Origin: Nilaparvata lugens
Lineage: Eukaryota > Arthropoda > Insecta > Hemiptera > Delphacidae
Direction of reading: 5' to 3'
Assembly: GCF_014356525.2 (NCBI RefSeq)
Contig: NC_052511.1
Coordinates: 47,021,216-47,085,215, forward strand
DNA: 64,000 nucleotides
Shown: positions 33,943-42,145 of the stretch, piece by piece
Layout of the letters: each line of letters opens with the position of its first letter
How positions within the stretch are numbered: the first letter of the stretch is position 1
Notes under the pieces: model-generated
What the model was told of the DNA's origin: nothing
Seen by the model: only the letters and a program-made list of their open reading frames with translations
Databases searched by the model: none
Program-made: the position numbers and the translations under genes

Positions 33943-34670
33943 GTAATAAAATCATATGTTTTCTTTACAGTCGAGTATGTTTCCTAGTTCCGAATTTGGA
34001 ACAGCAAAACTGGTACAAAAACCGCCTTTTAGCGCTCCAGGTGGAAGTTTTGTCAACTACAATCAAGAAATTCCTGATTAGAAACTTGTAAACTATAGGT
34101 TATGTTTATAGAATGCATGTAGTAATGTCAGCATAAGCAGGTAATGTTTTTTGATTTTTAAATATTCTTTTCTAGATTATTATGACAAAAAATAGTGTAA
34201 GCTACTTGGACGTGAATGTATTTGCAGTGCTCGAATGAAATTCTAGTCTCGGCTAACGCCTCGACTAGAAACATCATTATCGCTTGCAAAATGCCCCTTC
34301 CCGTCCTTGTGACATAAGATACTATTGTTCGCATCAAAACATGTCAACTGGTGGATTGCATACCGGGAAAACAGGAATGATTTACATCTCCAAATTTTGC
34401 ACGTAGATTCCAAAAATATCAATCTCGTGCACCTTGAAGCCCAATTTCAATTTTCCTTCTTGATTTTTCAAAATTTAATGCTCAAATTTCATTTATGGGA
34501 CATGAATACATAACTAAAATCTAGAGAGACTAGGACCTCTTCAAAACAGAAGGTAAAAATTGGTAACTGAATTAATAACCAGTCCAATTTTGTCAGGTTG
34601 GCATTAAGTTGAGGAAGGTTTCTAAACAAGATTTGAGTTCTTTCACTTTATTAGTACCAAGTTGAAGAAC
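33943..34670. other. Unassigned sequence
   Basis: 34330-34510 (CATGTCAACTGGTGGATTGC; TGAAATTTATGGGACATGAA-like phrases) may be a decayed repeat. Two 62-71 codon frames here have no recognisable features. Confidence 0.3.
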
Positions 34671-34675
34671 TTATC

Positions 34676-34898
34676 TATACTATAACAAAGGAAAGAGCTG
34701 GCTTATACACGTATGGAATAGGAAATTCACGAATGACGCATCATCACGTCTGGACTACTCAACTGATTAACTTGAAATTTAGCATATAGATTCATAATTA
34801 ACTGAGGATGGTTATAAGCCTATTTCAAATTCCTTAAGATTTCAGTAGGTCAAGTTTTCAATCATACCCTTGCGGAGCACGGGTTACCAGCTATTATA
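34676..34898 (+). mobile_element. Family C Helitron-like copy, full length
   Basis: CTATACTATAACAAAGGAAA to CTTGCGGAGCACGGGTTACC then AGCTATTATA. Contains GACGCATCATCACGTCTGGA and TGAGGATGGTTATAAGCCTA. About 220 bp. Confidence 0.7.
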
Positions 34899-34905
34899 CC
34901 ATGAA

Positions 34906-35145
34906 CTATAGTGAGGTCCACGTTATAATGACAGTATCTGATTTACATTCGTGTTGCTATCTTTGTCTATCGTTCGACAAAGCAGATAGTGTTGTCCTTT
35001 AATAGCTCTGCAAAGTTGCAAGATCGCTTTTTAACAATGTAGAAATATCATGAATTGACAAAATATTTCATAGTAATGAGTATTGTTTATTCCTTTATAT
35101 TAACATCAACTGATACAATATCATTCTCGACTCAATATTAATGAT
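34906..35145 (+). mobile_element. Family E MITE, left part
   Basis: TATAGTGAGGTCCACGTTAT, then GTTGCTATCTTTGTCTATCG, then the AATGTAGAAATATCA segment. No right terminal repeat is present. 35146-35700 is AT-rich with no feature. Confidence 0.65.
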
Positions 35146-35707
35146 TGGGAAAGAAACAACAGGTTTAAATCCTAAAACTGTCTTCCTTACCTATAATAAG
35201 AGTGTTATATCTATGAACTTTTCATAATTTTTATGAGTTTTTAATTTACGTGTTATACTTCACAAATTTTACAGTACAATAATGTATTTCAGAGTTTTTG
35301 ACTGTAAAGTTGAAATATTTCAATATTACAAAGACTTTGAACTTTTTTGAATTTCAAATTGTGCGCTGTTAATAATGTAGATCGATTTTAGTCGAACACA
35401 AGATATCGAATATCGATCTTGATCAGTTTAACCACCGAAACACCGAAAATTCAATTCAAACTTGATTAATTAACAAAATATCTAGTCTCGCTCATGAAAT
35501 TTCATTATAAAATTATTGAAAAATATGATTTCTTGCTTAATAAAATATAATTGATTATATAAGTATGTTGTAATCTGTATTGCGCTCATTGTATTACTGT
35601 CTATTTGCATTATATACCATGGAAATTTTATTTCACAATGATGTATCTTTGATTTTTTGGCAATAAAACCAATTCAAGTTTTTAATTCACGTGTTAACCT
35701 ATTGCAG

Positions 35708-35959
35708 GTGCCACACTAGGCCACTTGTCGCAGCCCCAGTTTGTCGCAGTCGTTGGCGATGGCGACATGTTGACCTGCTGTCCGAAATGCCAGCACGTGC
35801 TACCGGGTGCGGCAGCGATGCGGGAACGGGAACGGGACGAGGAACGGGAACGGAACGAGGAACAGTGTTGTGTCCCGTCGCCGGCCGCCATTACGGTGCG
35901 CATGCCGGGATGGACGACGGGCGGAACGGTTGTCTTGCAGACTGTAGACCAAGGGGCAG
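35708..35959 (+). CDS. SOCS gene, exon with Cys motif (5'-most visible)
   Basis: Coding exon of a suppressor of cytokine signalling protein. It follows a splice acceptor (CCTATTGCAG at 35698-35707) and ends at a GTGAGA donor (35960). The frame enters with two bases and leaves with one, joining the next exon in frame. The acceptor implies at least one further 5' exon, not identified. The ATG at 35767 (residues MLTCCPKCQHVLPG) is a plausible start if upstream exons are non-coding, and numbering in these entries assumes it. Seen: a paired-Cys motif CPKC near the N-terminus, then an Arg/Glu-rich stretch from a CGGGAA-type hexamer repeat (35819-35866), then a hydrophobic segment ITVRMPGWTTGGTVVLQTV. 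N-terminal regions of SOCS proteins are poorly conserved, so homology cannot confirm this exon. Splice phase and distance support it. Confidence 0.7.
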
Positions 35960-36000
35960 GTGAGAAAATGTTTTGGATTTTCAACAATTTGAAAATAATT

Positions 36001-37012
36001 TTTACTTTCCTTGCCCTATTACCTCTCTCTCTCTCTTGGGTTAACAGCCGTAGGGCTGGTTGGCAGCAGCTCTCCATGCTTTTCTGTCGTCCGCTTTCCG
36101 CTTCAGCTCGTAGTATGATCCACATCTCATATCCCGTAGCAATTGTTTCATATACTCCAGCCTAGGTCTTCCTCTCATATTCCTTCCCTCAACCATTCCC
36201 TCCATTATCCTCCATTATCATTAGCCCTATTACCATAGGTAAGGAAAGTTTGCTTTCCGAAAAAAATTAAGGTACCCCAATTTCTAAATCTCTATACGTT
36301 TCAAGGTCCCCTGAGTCCAAAAAAGTGGTTTTTGAGTATTGGTCTGTATGTTTGTGTGTGTGTATGAGTGTATGTGCGTCTGTGTACACGATATCTCATC
36401 TCCCAAATAACGGAATGACTTGAAATTTGGAACTTAAGGTCCTTATAATATAAGGATCCGACACGAACAATTTCGATCAAATGCAATTCAAGATGGCGGC
36501 TAAAATGGCGAAAATGTTGTCAAAAACAGGGATTTTCGCGATTTTCTCGAAAATGGCTTTAACAATTTTGATCAAATTTATACCTGGAAGCTCTATCAAC
36601 TGCCACAAGTCCCATATCTGTAAAAATTTTAGGAGCTCCGCCCCATCTATGCAAAATTTGATTTTAGATTTCCAATTATCAGGTCTCAGATATAATTTAA
36701 ACAAAAAAATTCTAGTGGAAACGATTGAGCATGGACTCATCTCTTCAATTAATGTCCAGTAACATTTTCACCTAAAATTGAAAATAAGCTTGAAAATTTG
36801 AGAAATTGTAATTATTCAATAATTGCAAACTGTTGACAACTGTTGATTCTATTGAATCATTCACTATGAAGAGATAGCAGACTTCGTGTGTATCCAGCGT
36901 TATTCACCTGTCACCAGCTGGCTCAGATCTTTGACTTGAGATGAGCGTTTACACTAGCGTCAGGTGATCAATTTTCATAACGGTTGTGTGAGTGCGCCAC
37001 ACCAGATTTTTG
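36001..37012 (+). mobile_element. Family A element in SOCS intron
   Basis: TTTACTTTCCTTGCCCTATT to GTGCGCCACACCAGATTTT, lying wholly in the intron 35960-37832. It is interrupted near its left end by a LINE fragment (36024-36224). The GT block is very short (36352-36362). The body keeps CAAGATGGCGGCTAAAATGG and AGGAGCTCCGCCCCATC; near its right end the GCAAGGAAA part of the subterminal repeat is deleted. Confidence 0.8.
36024..36224 (-). mobile_element. 5'-truncated LINE 3' end (reverse transcriptase C-terminus)
   Basis: On the minus strand the insert encodes about 42 residues ending in a stop: RGRPRLEYMKQLLRDM, then CGSYYELKRKADDRKAWRAA, then ANQPYGC. This pattern (GRPR..Y, then RKAWR and AANQ just before the stop) is typical of the extreme C-terminus of insect non-LTR retrotransposon polyproteins. 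After the stop comes a (GA)n tail (TCTC on +, 36024-36037). Flanking direct repeats GCCCTATTACC (36013-36023 and 36225-36235) are an 11-bp target-site duplication inside the family A element. A dead fragment, antisense to the SOCS gene. Confidence 0.85.
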
Positions 37013-37832
37013 TGGTTAAAACTGAGAAATTCATTGGAAAACATCTCAAAATGCATCACATCTACATTTTTTAGACTAAGCACACAGGACTGAGCAGTTT
37101 TGTCCTACCAGTTTTCTACTTTTACAGTCCACAAATACTGCACTTTTACTTATGCTCAGTGTCTTTAGGGCCACTCTGTACAGAATATTGAAATAAGCTT
37201 GATATAAAATAATTGATATAAACTTGAAATTTCTCTCAAGCTCGAGTGATAGAGAGGACTAAAACCTCCTAACTTTACCCAAAAAAGTAGCTTCATTTCA
37301 CTTCATTTCTTTGTTGTATTCAGTACTGCCGGCCGAGTTTGTCACAATCTTCAAGCTTTCAGTTTACTAGAGATTGATATTGGTGTAACAACCGAAACTA
37401 GTATCTGACTTTGTTTTACTGTACTCACAATGATGAAACTCCTTATTGAATATGTTCATTATTTATATTGATAATCCAATGTTCGGTAGCAAAAAGCCTG
37501 CTAAATTCCCTTGAATAGCATATTTTTCAATTTCAAACCTACTTTTATTCCATATTGAATACCTTACTTAAGATATACCATGGTTTGTAGGATTCGTTCA
37601 TAGCTTGGTAGTTTTGTTTGAAATTACGGTGTTGTGTATCAAGTTGAGATGATACTGTATCATATTGTGTTGATACTGTATCATGTGTGGTGATACTATT
37701 TTGAATTCCCTATTGTTCAATTTCCTATACCTGCTTTTGTGATAACAAATTCATTTATTTTTAATATCAAATACCGTTTTATTGATTTCTCATATCATGA
37801 AATAACCAATAATTTTTTTTTTTTAATTTCAG
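37013..37832. other. Remainder of SOCS intron
   Basis: AT-rich, with a degenerate TGATACTGTATCAT repeat at 37640-37700 and a TTTAATTTCAG acceptor with a T-run (37813-37832). No element assigned. Confidence 0.5.
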
Positions 37833-38143
37833 GAGGCATAAAAGTTCCCTCAGGCGAACCATCTCCCTCGGCACCCCTATCCTTCGTCCTGCCGACTACA
37901 CCGACGGTCATCCTGGCAGGACCTGGACAGTGGAGCTTCCTGGTTGCCCCCTCTCCTCCTCAACCTCCTTCTCCACCTGCTCCTCAACCTTCCCCTCCTT
38001 CTCCTCCTCATCAACCTCCTCCTCCTTCTCCACCATCTCCTCAACAACCTTCTCCTCCTCCTCTGAACCCTGTCCTCTTCACCAACAACTCCTCCAGACT
38101 GATTCAATCCGATTTGGATCTAAGGACGCTGACTGCTACCCAG
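37833..38143 (+). CDS. SOCS gene, proline-rich exon
   Basis: Bounded by acceptor TTTTTAATTTCAG and donor CAG/GTAATT. It encodes about 104 residues in frame with both neighbours. Order: GGIKVPSGEPSPSAPLSFVL, a short hydrophobic part (TPTVILAGPGQWSFLV), then a ~45-residue block made almost only of Pro, Ser, Gln and Ala (37942-38075), then NNSSRLIQSDLDLRTLTATQ leading into the SH2 domain. The last stretch matches in position the extended SH2 N-terminal helix of CISH/SOCS2. The Pro block has many PPxP-type cores and could bind SH3 or WW domains (inference). At DNA level it is a CCTCCT/CCTTCT microsatellite, related in style to the CTT tracts of this genome, so its length may vary between individuals. 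Confidence 0.85.
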
Positions 38144-38227
38144 GTAATTGTTTTTAATTGGTAATTAGGGTAGTAAATAATTAATTTATTCTTTTTTTAC
38201 TATGAATCACAGATCGTGGAAGAAAAA

Positions 38228-38385
38228 CTAAGGCCCGGTTGCACAAAAGCTGGTTAAATTTTAACTGTCATAAACTTTACGAGAATAAACCAGAGAATAC
38301 TTTTCTGAAAAGACGGCTTCTCTGATTGGTTCCGTTGAATAAATCACGGTTAAAATTTAACTGTCTTTTGTGCAACTGGACCCAA
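38228..38385. mobile_element. Family I palindromic MITE in SOCS intron
   Basis: GGCCCGGTTGCACAAAAGCT at left, CTTTTGTGCAACTGGACCC at right, with opposed TTAAATTTTAACTG/ACGGTTAAAATTTAA inside. About 155 bp, within the intron 38144-39545. Confidence 0.8.
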
Positions 38386-38387
38386 GC

Positions 38388-38572
38388 ACTACCTCCGTGA
38401 ACAAAGCCGTAGTGCATTCGTGTGACGTCAGCACAGGTAGGACTTCTACACCAATAAAAATTCGTTGATTTCAACTGATCTATATCAGCTACAGTTTTTA
38501 TTGGTGTAGGAGCCCTACCTGTGCTGACGTCACACGAACGCACTACGGCTTTGGTCACAGAGGTAGTGGCCT
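38388..38572. mobile_element. Family J palindromic MITE in SOCS intron
   Basis: CACTACCTCCGTGAACAAAG at left; the right end reads CTTTGGTCACAGAGGTAGTG. The arms (about 85 bp) include GTGTGACGTCAGCACAGGTA against TACCTGTGCTGACGTCACAC. Second copy at 43.78-43.96 kb. A long hairpin inside a pre-mRNA intron. Confidence 0.85.
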
Positions 38573-38621
38573 ACGCTGTTAATTGGGAAAATTTGTGATT
38601 ATGGTATTATAAAGACTTGGG

Positions 38622-38895
38622 CGCATTTCGCTTTTAATCAGCTGATACTATGCTTATTATATCTGTATTTGTACATTAATAGTAAGATACAGATATATTG
38701 AGCACGACGAAGCGCATTTCGCTTTTAATCAGCTGATACTATGCTTATTATATCTGTATTTGTACATTAATAGTAAGATACAGATATATTGAGCACGACG
38801 AAGCGCATTTCGCTTTTAATCAGATGATGCTATGCTTATTATATCTGTATTTGTACATAAATAGTAAGATACTGATATAATAAGCATAGCTTGAT
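38622..38895. repeat. 91-bp tandem repeat, three copies
   Basis: GCGCATTTCGCTTTTAATCA starts at 38622, 38713 and 38804. Each unit ends CAGATATATTGAGCACGACG, and the third diverges into a TAATAAGCATAGC end. Each unit holds an imperfect palindrome (TTATATCTGTATTTGTACAT against AGTAAGATACAGATATA). Confidence 0.85.
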
Positions 38896-39109
38896 CTACT
38901 GATAAGAAGCGGAATGGGCGTTTCTGTGACGCTTGAGTTTGTATGTGGTCTAATGTGTGAAATGAAATGCCTCCAAAGACAATTCATTCAATCCTATGTT
39001 TTTCGGTAATTCTTCAAAATTATATTTTCAATATGTGAATATTCCCTATTCGAGTTATAATCATGTGAAATATTCCTTCTATGTTTAGTTTTGAAGCATC
39101 TAAATTTCA

Positions 39110-39200
39110 CTTTTTGTGTAGTTGAGAAGTTGATATTGTGGTAATTATTCATATTGAATGAAAAAGACTAAGAAAATGTCAAAAAACCACTGATTTCGCA
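39110..39200. mobile_element. Family K fragment
   Basis: TGTGTAGTTGAGAAGTTGAT, AATTATTCATATTGAATGAA, AAAGACTAAGAAAATGTCAA: one end of K, shared with 44.22 and (reversed) 53.45 kb. Confidence 0.6.
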
Positions 39201-39239
39201 TCTAAATTTGAAAATCTACTTTGTGAAAATACTTGAGGA

Positions 39240-39400
39240 CTGAAAAGTTTGTGAATTGAAGAACTACAAGACTTAACCTGTTTCGGACTATGTGTAAGCT
39301 TATCTAAATTTGGAAGAGGAATAGCACAAGGTTACCTTATTTCCCATCTCCTTATCATTTTGATAATGTACTTATTGCATAAATGAATAAAAAAAAAAAT
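39240..39400 (+). repeat. Family O copy in SOCS intron
   Basis: AGACTTAACCTGTTTCGGAC, TTTGGAAGAGGAATAGCACA, then GCATAAATGAATAAAAAA. Same order as the 3.0-kb copy. Confidence 0.6.
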
Positions 39401-39545
39401 AGTATTCTGGGTTGAATGAATACAATATCTATCTATTGACTCAGGTTGATCTTCCACTGTGCCATCAGCCCTAATAATTGTGATTGTTTTTTGATAATAG
39501 AGTTTCATTCAATCTAACAAACGTCTATTATTTTTCTGTTAACAG

Positions 39546-40814
39546 ACAGCGCTCAGGACGTCAGGCTGGTACTACGAGGGTCTCTCCTGGCAAGAATCGG
39601 CCAACCTCCTCCTCCCCACACCACCGGGCACCTTCCTGGTGCGCGACTCCTCGGATCCGCGCTACCTGTTCTCCCTCAGTGTGCAGACCGAGCGAGGTCC
39701 CACCTCTGTACGGCTCCACTATGCCGACGGACATTTTCGTCTCGACGCCGAAGCCAAAATCATTCCACTCATGCCGCTTTTCGATTGCGTCATCAAATTG
39801 GTCCAGTACTACACACAGATGACGGACAGGAAGGGGTCCGGTGTGAACCAACTGACAATGGATGTGTCAAATGTGAACCAACGGACAATGGATGTGTCAA
39901 ATGTGAACCAAAATTTGTCCGGTGTGAACCAACGGACAATGGGTGTGTCCGGTGTAAGTCAGAACTTGCCCGGTGTGAACCAGCCTTTGTCCAGTGTGAA
40001 GCAACGGACAATGGATGTGTCCGGTGTGAACCAACGGACAATGAATGTGTCAAATATGTACCAAAATTTGTCCGATGTGAACCAACGGACAATGGATGTG
40101 TCCGATGTAAGTCAGCACTTGCCCGGTGTGAACCAGCCTTTGTCCAGTGTGAACCATCACATGTCAGGACTAAGTTCTCGGACAACAGAAATGTTTGGAG
40201 TAAATCCTCGGACAACAGACTCGTCCAGTGTGAACAAAAACTTTATAAACTTTGTAACAAATATGTCCAGTGTGATGGATGTAAGTGCAAGACTGTCGGG
40301 GAGTGTTGCGAATCAGTTCGGTGTGAACCAGCCCACAAACTTTTCCGGTGTGGGTCAACACTTGTCCGGTGTAAACCAACACTTGTCCGGTGTGAACCAA
40401 CCCACAAACTTTGTTTCAAACTTGTCCGGTGTGAGTCAACCTTTGTCTGGCATGAGTCACCAATCCACAAACTTTGTTCCAAACTTGTCCAGTGTGAACC
40501 ACCACTTGTCAAGCTTCAACCAGCCTCTTCCCAGCGTGAACCAGCCTTTCTCCGACGCTCCCAAACTCCAGAAGACTCGTCGAAAACGCTCGTCAGCTCG
40601 CGACCAAGTGTGGATCGATTCCTCGGGCCAGGTATACTCGCACATTCTCCTCACCACTCCGCTACGACAGAAAGACCGGTTTCCATCGCTCATGCATCTG
40701 TCAAGACTCGCTGTAAACCAGTTGAAATCCTCGTCAAATGTTCCTCTACGTGGGGCCTTGGCCTTGCCTCAGTCACTACGAATGTACCTTCAGGATTATC
40801 CCTATTTATGTTGA
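39546..40814 (+). CDS. SOCS (CISH/SOCS2-type) exon: SH2, repeat linker, SOCS box
   Basis: Terminal exon of a suppressor of cytokine signalling, a cytosolic adaptor whose family inhibits JAK/STAT-type receptors: the SH2 domain binds phosphotyrosine and the SOCS box recruits elongin B/C-Cul5 ubiquitin ligase. It starts after TTCTGTTAACAG and stops at TGA 40812-40814. SH2 spans residues about 174-258: SGWYYEGLSWQES, the phosphotyrosine-binding GTFLVRDSSDP with Arg201 (codon 39642-39644), YLFSLSVQTERGPTSVR, YADGHFRLDAEA and LFDCVIKLVQYY. Order and wording fit the CISH/SOCS2 branch. Residues 266-503 are a minisatellite-encoded linker. A basic stretch KTRRKRSSAR follows, then the SOCS box (548-590): PSLMHLSRLAVNQL and LALPQSLRMYLQDYPYLC at the C-terminus. 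Odd points: Ser replaces the usual BC-box Cys; LALP stands where LPLP is usual; the linker is far longer than the ~50 residues in vertebrate CISH. Confidence in SOCS identity is high; which insect SOCS orthologue it is remains uncertain. Confidence 0.93.
   Translation, partial: TALRTSGWYYEGLSWQESANLLLPTPPGTFLVRDSSDPRYLFSLSVQTERGPTSVRLHYADGHFRLDAEAKIIPLMPLFDCVIKLVQYYTQMTDRKGSGVNQLTMDVSNVNQRTMDVSNVNQNLSGVNQRTMGVSGVSQNLPGVNQPLSSVKQRTMDVSGVNQRTMNVSNMYQNLSDVNQRTMDVSDVSQHLPGVNQPLSSVNHHMSGLSSRTTEMFGVNPRTTDSSSVNKNFINFVTNMSSVMDVSARLSGSVANQFGVNQPTNFSGVGQHLSGVNQHLSGVNQPTNFVSNLSGVSQPLSGMSHQSTNFVPNLSSVNHHLSSFNQPLPSVNQPFSDAPKLQKTRRKRSSARDQVWIDSSGQVYSHILLTTPLRQKDRFPSLMHLSRLAVNQLKSSSNVPLRGALALPQSLRMYLQDYPYLC
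39837..40550 (+). repeat. In-frame coding minisatellite of 30- and 21-bp units
   Basis: Between SH2 and SOCS box the DNA consists of units opening GTGAACCAAC. Start-to-start distances from 39843 run 30, 30, 21, 30, 21, 21, 30, 30, 21, 30, 21, 21 bp. The 30-bp unit encodes VNQRTMDVSG, the 21-bp unit VNQPLSS or VSQNLPG. A higher-order block of 153 bp (30-21-21-30-30-21) starts at 39924 and begins again at 40077. Units after about 40170 are more diverged (NQPTNFVSNLSGV types). All spacings in the regular part are multiples of three, so the frame is kept. Composition is Asn, Gln, Ser, Val and Thr rich, likely a flexible linker. Confidence 0.92.
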
Positions 40815-41930
40815 GAGGGGTAGAGATTTTGTTTGTAAATTATTTGATATTAGCAATAATTTTCCAATTATCCCCACATTATTTGTCTTGAAAATAGAGT
40901 TTTTGTTTGTAAATCATCTGATACTACAGTGAGGTCCACGTTATAATGGCAGTGGAGAAAGATGGGAGAAAACGTTGCTGATCCTCTGTCTTGTCAATGT
41001 CTTCTATAGACGGTAGCTGATACAGGTTTATTGATGTATTAATTATCAACTGTTCATTCTTGTTTAAAATGATCAATTATATTTTATCAAGCAAGAAATG
41101 ATAGTTTTCAATGATTTCATAATGAATTTTCATAGTCAAGATTAAATATTCTGTTAATTCATTATATTTCTACATTGTTAAAAAATCTTGCAACAGAGCA
41201 AAGCGAGAAAGATATAGCGCTATCTGCTTTGTTGAATGATAGACAATGATAGCAATACCATTGCTAATCAAACTCTGCAATTGTAACGTGGACATAGCTA
41301 TAGCTACGATTTCTTGATCATCCCTACATATTTATGTTGAGAGTAGAGATTTTGCTTTCTAAATTATTGATATTTGCTATAATTTTCTTGATTATCCCCA
41401 TATATTTATGTTGAGAGTAGAGATTTTGCTTTCTAAATTATCTGATATTCGCTATACTTCGCTCGATTATCCCCATATATTTATATTGAGAGTAGAGATT
41501 TTGCTTTCTAAATTATTGATATTTGCTATAATTTTCTTGATTATCCACATACATTTTTATGTTGAGAGTAGAGATTTTGCTTTCTAAATTATCTGATATT
41601 CGCTATACTTCGCTCGATTATCCCCATATATTTATATTGAGAGTAGAGATTTTGTTTGTAAATTATCTGATATTAGGTACTCACTTTTTAGGACTACTAA
41701 AATTATTGAAAAGCTATAAAATTAATCAAGTACCTTTGAATTTGATCACAAGAAACACGTTTTTGCGATAAATAACTGTCATATTAATAGTCTACCATAA
41801 GTGTTGTAATGAAATGAAAGGGGGTTTGATAACTTCCATAGTGCTTCTCATATTAGCTTTAATCTTTTGGATTATCCCAACATATTAATGTTGAGTGTAG
41901 AGACTCTGCCTGTGAATTTAGGTATAATTT
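40793..41930 (+). repeat. ~74-bp tandem repeat from the SOCS stop codon onward
   Basis: The unit GATTATCCC..ATATTTATGT, TGAGAGTAGAGATTTTG, TTTCTAAATTAT, TGATATT.GCTATA recurs at about 40793, 40868, 41318, 41391, 41465, 41539, 41616 and, diverged, 41867. The first unit contains the last six codons and the stop of the SOCS gene; the others are downstream. Units alternate between endings ATAATTTTCTTG and ATACTTCGCTCG. An E MITE splits the array at 40922-41303. Confidence 0.85.
40922..41303. mobile_element. Family E MITE, full length, TA-flanked
   Basis: CAGTGAGGTCCACGTTATAA to TTGTAACGTGGACATAGC, inserted in the 74-bp array so that the broken unit resumes with GCTACGATTTC after a TATA. Internal order: GAGAAAGATGGGAGAAAACG, TTCTATAGACGGTAGCTGAT, AACTGTTCATTCTTGTTTAA, TGATTTCATAATGAATTTTC, AGCGAGAAAGATATAGCGCT, TGAATGATAGACAATGATAG. 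A good reference copy for the family. Confidence 0.85.
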
Positions 41931-42145
41931 TGTCGAATTTGTTGAGGGTGTACCACAAGATTTAATATGCTACCAAGAATTAGGCATTAAAATTATTATG
42001 TTCCTGTAGATTATACAATTAAGAAGTTTCCCAGAAGTCATGAAATATTCTAATGTTACTCCACAAAGTTTATGCGAATGGATGATTAATCAATTATTGT
42101 TAAATCGTTATAATAGTTTCATAAAATACTTTTATATTTATATCT
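41931..42145. other. Unassigned AT-rich sequence
   Basis: No element or open frame recognised. Confidence 0.3.

Noticed and set aside
35725..36165. Reading the first visible SOCS exon through to 36165 as one 146-codon protein
   Set aside because: The reading past 35959 crosses a good GTGAGA donor and enters a family A element with a LINE fragment; the spliced phase joins the proline-rich exon exactly.
36301..36762. Short frames in family A bodies (KMAAKMAKMLSKTGIF-type) recurring at 3.7, 5.2, 13.1, 36.5 and 60.3 kb
   Set aside because: The same DNA recurs with indels and stops in every copy. These are non-coding repeat sequence, not a gene family.
38277..38558. 93-codon minus frame in the SOCS intron
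   Set aside because: It lies across palindromic MITEs I and J and has no independent support.
39793..40693. Antisense open frames across the SOCS linker
   Set aside because: Explained by the stop-free repeat unit; the + strand frame has SH2, SOCS box and consistent splice sites.
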